Below are positions 7,246 to 9,378 of a stretch of 9,378 nucleotides of DNA, piece after piece. The notes under the pieces are model-generated. The model was not told the origin of the DNA, ran no database searches, and saw only the letters and a program-made list of their open reading frames with translations. Source of the DNA: an uncultured Bacteroidales bacterium. GTDB taxonomy: Bacteria; Bacteroidota; Bacteroidia; Bacteroidales; Tenuifilaceae. Numbering within the stretch: the first letter of the stretch is position 1; each line of letters begins with the position of its first letter. The stretch spans positions 1 through 9,378 of the forward strand of contig CALGIR010000103.1 of NCBI GenBank assembly GCA_937915475.1. The letters run 5' to 3'. Both the position numbers and the translations under genes were made by a program.

Positions 7246-7989
7246 ATGAAGAAGCAAAGCAATCTATATATATTCTTGTATTCATCTGTAATGGTTATTA
7301 TTGTTGCAGCGCTACTGTCGCTAGCATCTACTACGTTAAAGCCATTTCAGCAAAAGAATATTGAAACAGAAAAAAAACTTGATATACTTAAATCAGTGGG
7401 GAGGGCCAGCAAAGTAGGCTCTGCGCCTAATAAGCACGAGTATGTGGGAGATGAGTTTAATACGGTAATTATTGAACAGCTGGTTGTAAATCGTAGCGGC
7501 GATGGGGTAGAAGGCGTCGATCCTTTTACTGTTGACCTGAAAGTAGAATTTGCTAAGGCAAAGGAGAACCAGAATCTTCCCGTTTTTGTGGCTAAAATGG
7601 ACGATGGTAGTAAGAAATATATTCTACCACTTTTAGGCCGTGGCCTTTGGGGGCCCATTTGGGGCTATATCTCCCTAAACGATGATTACAATACTGTTTA
7701 CGGTGCATCTTTTGCGCATAAGGGTGAAACACCTGGCTTGGGCGCCGAAATTGCTAATGTAGATTTCCAGAATCAGTTTAAAGGGAAACAAATATTTAAA
7801 GACGATAAATTTGTTTCAGTTAGCGTTATAAAAGGTGGTGCCAAACCCGATAACCCTTATGGCGTTGATGCTGTATCTGGAGGAACAATAACAAGCCAAG
7901 GTCTAGAGGATATGATTGAGAACTGCCTTAAAAGTTATCAAGAATTTTTTAAAAAATCAAAAGAAATAAGCCATGAGCGTGAAGATTGA
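7246..7989 (+). CDS. nqrC: Na+-translocating NADH:quinone reductase subunit C
   Basis: NqrC (247 residues from this start) is anchored by one N-terminal helix (about residues 8-29, [17 protein letters not shown]) and carries a covalent FMN on its extracytoplasmic FMN-binding domain. Family blocks include [17 protein letters not shown], the segment [10 protein letters not shown] and the attachment motif region [12 protein letters not shown]. The predicted FMN-bearing threonine is T214, within S-G-G-T rather than the common S-G-A-T. I chose the ATG at 7246 (MKKQSN), 10 bases after the nqrB stop. An in-frame ATG at 7207 would add 13 residues, but it overlaps the nqrB 3' end and extends past the normal family N-terminus (lysines directly before the helix). 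The end overlaps the nqrD start by 17 bases, suggesting translational coupling. Confidence 0.95.
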   Translation: MKKQSNLYIFLYSSVMVIIVAALLSLASTTLKPFQQKNIETEKKLDILKSVGRASKVGSAPNKHEYVGDEFNTVIIEQLVVNRSGDGVEGVDPFTVDLKVEFAKAKENQNLPVFVAKMDDGSKKYILPLLGRGLWGPIWGYISLNDDYNTVYGASFAHKGETPGLGAEIANVDFQNQFKGKQIFKDDKFVSVSVIKGGAKPDNPYGVDAVSGGTITSQGLEDMIENCLKSYQEFFKKSKEISHERED

Positions 7990-8635
7990 AAGTGAACCTT
8001 TATTCTCGGCCAAGAACCTTAAGCTTGTAACCGACCCTATTAATAAGAGCAATCCTATTACTGTGTTAGTTTTGGGTATTTGTTCGGCACTAGCGGTTAC
8101 GGTTAAGCTTGAACCTTCGGTTGTTATGGCCGTTTCTGTAATTGTAGTAACAACACTTTCCAACGTAATTAATTCGTTGTTAAGGAATACTATTCCACAG
8201 AGAATTAGAATTATTGTACAATTGGTAATTGTTGCAGCATTAGTAATTCTTGTTGATGAAGTACTTAAGGCTTTTGCCTACGATGTGAGCAAACAGCTAT
8301 CGGTGTTTGTGGGATTGATTATTACTAACTGTATTATAATGGGGAGAATTGAAGCTTTTGCATTAGGGAATAAACCTTGGCCTTCAGCACTCGATGGGTT
8401 AGGCAATGGTATAGGATATGGAATAATCTTAGTTATTGTGGGGTTTTTTCGCGAACTTTTTGGCTCTGGAACACTATGGGGCTACAGGGTAATTCCCGAA
8501 TCAATCTACATTAAAAACGGTGGTTTTTATGAGAACAACGGGTTGTTTATTTTACCCCCAATGGCACTAATTATTGTGGGCATTATAATCTGGATTCAAC
8601 GAAGCCGAACCCGCGAACTAATTGAAAACGAATAA
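7973..8635 (+). CDS. nqrD: Na+-translocating NADH:quinone reductase subunit D
   Basis: NqrD (220 residues, about 210 in Vibrio) is a six-helix membrane subunit homologous to NqrE and to RnfA/RnfE. Two conserved cysteines, C37 (LGICSAL) and C120 ([13 protein letters not shown]), match the half-site that, with two NqrE cysteines, holds a 2Fe-2S centre within the membrane in recent structures. Other marks are [17 protein letters not shown], the amphipathic [18 protein letters not shown], and [30 protein letters not shown]. The N-terminus has about 20 extra hydrophilic residues before the first helix, as is common in Bacteroidetes. The start lies inside the 3' end of nqrC (17-base overlap). Confidence 0.96.
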   Translation: MSVKIESEPLFSAKNLKLVTDPINKSNPITVLVLGICSALAVTVKLEPSVVMAVSVIVVTTLSNVINSLLRNTIPQRIRIIVQLVIVAALVILVDEVLKAFAYDVSKQLSVFVGLIITNCIIMGRIEAFALGNKPWPSALDGLGNGIGYGIILVIVGFFRELFGSGTLWGYRVIPESIYIKNGGFYENNGLFILPPMALIIVGIIIWIQRSRTRELIENE

Positions 8636-8653
8636 TCCGAAATACTCCTGGAT

Positions 8654-9271
8654 ATGGAAAATTTACTAAGTATTTTTGTCAAGTCAATCTTTGTTGACAA
8701 CATGATATTCGCATACTTTCTGGGTATGTGCTCGTATCTGGCCGTTTCAAAAACGGTTAAAACATCTACAGGTTTAGGCCTTGCTGTTGTGTTTGTGCTG
8801 GGTATTACTGTACCTGTAAACTATTTAATAAATAATTATCTCCTAACTCCTGGTGCCTTAGCATGGCTTGACCCTTCATTTGCTGACATGGACTTGAGTT
8901 TTCTCTCGTTCATTATGTTTATTGCGGTTATTGCTTCTATTGTGCAGCTGGTTGAAATGATAATCGAGAAGTTCACCCCAGCACTTTACAATTCATTAGG
9001 CATCTTCCTTCCCCTTATTGCTGTTAACTGTGCAATACTTGGGGGGTCGCTATTTATGCAAGAACTTGATTTTGTGAATATTGGTGAGGCAACGGTTTAC
9101 GGGTTAGGTTCTGGAGTAGGTTGGTTTTTAGCCATTGTGGGAATAGCAGCCATACGCGAAAAACTTAAGTATTCCAATGTACCCGCTCCGCTTCGAGGGC
9201 TTGGCATTACGTTTATTGTAACCGGCTTAATGGGCATTGCTTTTATGACCTTTATGGGTATTAAGTTATAA
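8654..9271 (+). CDS. nqrE: Na+-translocating NADH:quinone reductase subunit E
   Basis: NqrE (205 residues, about 198 in Vibrio) is the second six-helix membrane subunit of the NqrD/NqrE pair. It starts with [25 protein letters not shown], placing the iron-sulphur cysteine at C26; the partner is C126 ([14 protein letters not shown]). Further family blocks are [46 protein letters not shown] and a C-terminus [17 protein letters not shown] of the expected form. It follows nqrD after 18 bases and precedes nqrF by 17. The codons for the last helix (9221-9259) are repeated exactly at the end of the window inside nqrF; this gene is the natural place for them, because the tail fits the NqrE family. 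Confidence 0.96.
   Translation: MENLLSIFVKSIFVDNMIFAYFLGMCSYLAVSKTVKTSTGLGLAVVFVLGITVPVNYLINNYLLTPGALAWLDPSFADMDLSFLSFIMFIAVIASIVQLVEMIIEKFTPALYNSLGIFLPLIAVNCAILGGSLFMQELDFVNIGEATVYGLGSGVGWFLAIVGIAAIREKLKYSNVPAPLRGLGITFIVTGLMGIAFMTFMGIKL
9221..9259 (+). repeat. 39-bp direct repeat, copy 1 (3' end of nqrE)
   Basis: This 39-base block, starting ACCGGCTTAATGGG, encodes [13 protein letters not shown] in the last helix of NqrE. It recurs without a mismatch at 9340-9378, 119 bases further on. The NqrE family context makes this the original copy. Confidence 0.9.
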
Positions 9272-9288
9272 TCTGAAATTTATTCAAG

Positions 9289-9378
9289 ATGATACTATTA
9301 ACATCAAATTTTGTTATAATTATATCGGCTATTGCAGTGACCGGCTTAATGGGCATTGCTTTTATGACCTTTATGGGT
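9289..9378 (+). CDS. nqrF: Na+-translocating NADH:quinone reductase subunit F, first 30 codons only
   Basis: The gene after nqrE in this operon is normally nqrF, the NADH-oxidising subunit with one N-terminal membrane helix, a 2Fe-2S domain and an FAD/NADH domain. Position (17 bases after nqrE), a clean ATG and a short hydrophobic start (MILLTSNFVIIISAIAV) fit its N-terminal helix; the diagnostic Fe-S and FAD domains lie beyond the edge. From residue 18 onward the reading becomes [13 protein letters not shown], identical to the NqrE tail and encoded by the same 39 bases. That part is not expected in NqrF, where the helix normally leads into a charged segment before the ferredoxin domain. I therefore regard only about the first 17 residues as reliable. 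Confidence 0.7.
   Translation, partial: MILLTSNFVIIISAIAVTGLMGIAFMTFMG
9340..9378 (+). repeat. 39-bp direct repeat, copy 2 (window end, inside nqrF)
   Basis: This is an exact copy of 9221-9259, in the same translation phase. Upstream only two further bases agree in a row beyond one mismatch (GTA versus GTG, both Val), and the copy runs to the last base of the window, so the other boundary is not visible. A repeat that coincides with the sequence end suggests a mis-extension or k-mer artefact. Confidence 0.9.

Noticed and set aside
1..9378. CRISPR arrays, tRNA/rRNA genes, insertion sequences, phage or defence genes
   Set aside because: No regularly spaced repeats, cloverleaf, transposase or integrase motifs, or defence-type domains were seen on either strand.

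Overview
The window looks like a Bacteroidetes (Bacteroidota) contig, most likely from an anaerobic or facultative, possibly marine or saline, Bacteroidales-type bacterium. Four things point there: a type IX secretion plug protein (a Bacteroidetes-specific secretion pathway), the sequence flavour of the Na+-NQR subunits, starts without Shine-Dalgarno sequences, and promoter-like TAnnTTTG (-7) motifs. The phylum call is firm; anything finer is a guess.

Layout. 1-504 (+): the C-terminal half of a PF00756-type esterase, with the contig edge and a probable reading-frame break at a 9-T run upstream of it. 505-910: about 400 bases without a convincing gene, holding an 18-bp perfect palindrome and a weak hairpin. 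911-2339 (-): a Crp/Fnr-family regulator followed 55 bases downstream by a small exported protein of unknown function, perhaps one transcript. 2391-2948 (+): an HD-domain phosphohydrolase divergent from the regulator. 3095-4396 (-): a type IX secretion plug protein (formerly DUF5103). 4397-4675: a divergent intergenic region with two TAnnTTTG boxes facing nqrA and a 9-bp-arm dyad. 4676-9378 (+): nqrA-nqrB-nqrC-nqrD-nqrE and the first codons of nqrF.

The nqr genes are tightly packed (gaps of 34, 10 and 18 bases, one 17-base overlap, then 17 bases) and encode the Na+-translocating NADH:quinone oxidoreductase. It takes electrons from NADH through NqrF (FAD, 2Fe-2S), the membrane 2Fe-2S centre held by NqrD/NqrE cysteines, and the covalent FMNs of NqrC and NqrB to quinone, and pumps Na+. 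The FMN-attachment threonines (NqrB T216, NqrC T214) and the paired cysteines (NqrD C37/C120, NqrE C26/C126) can all be located.

The most unusual observation is at the 3' end. The last 39 bases are an exact, in-frame copy of the 3' end of nqrE, placed inside the first codons of nqrF and stopping exactly at the window edge. This looks more like an assembly artefact at a contig end than biology. I did not find evidence of a new defence, mobile or biosynthetic system; the region is mostly conserved housekeeping and energy metabolism.
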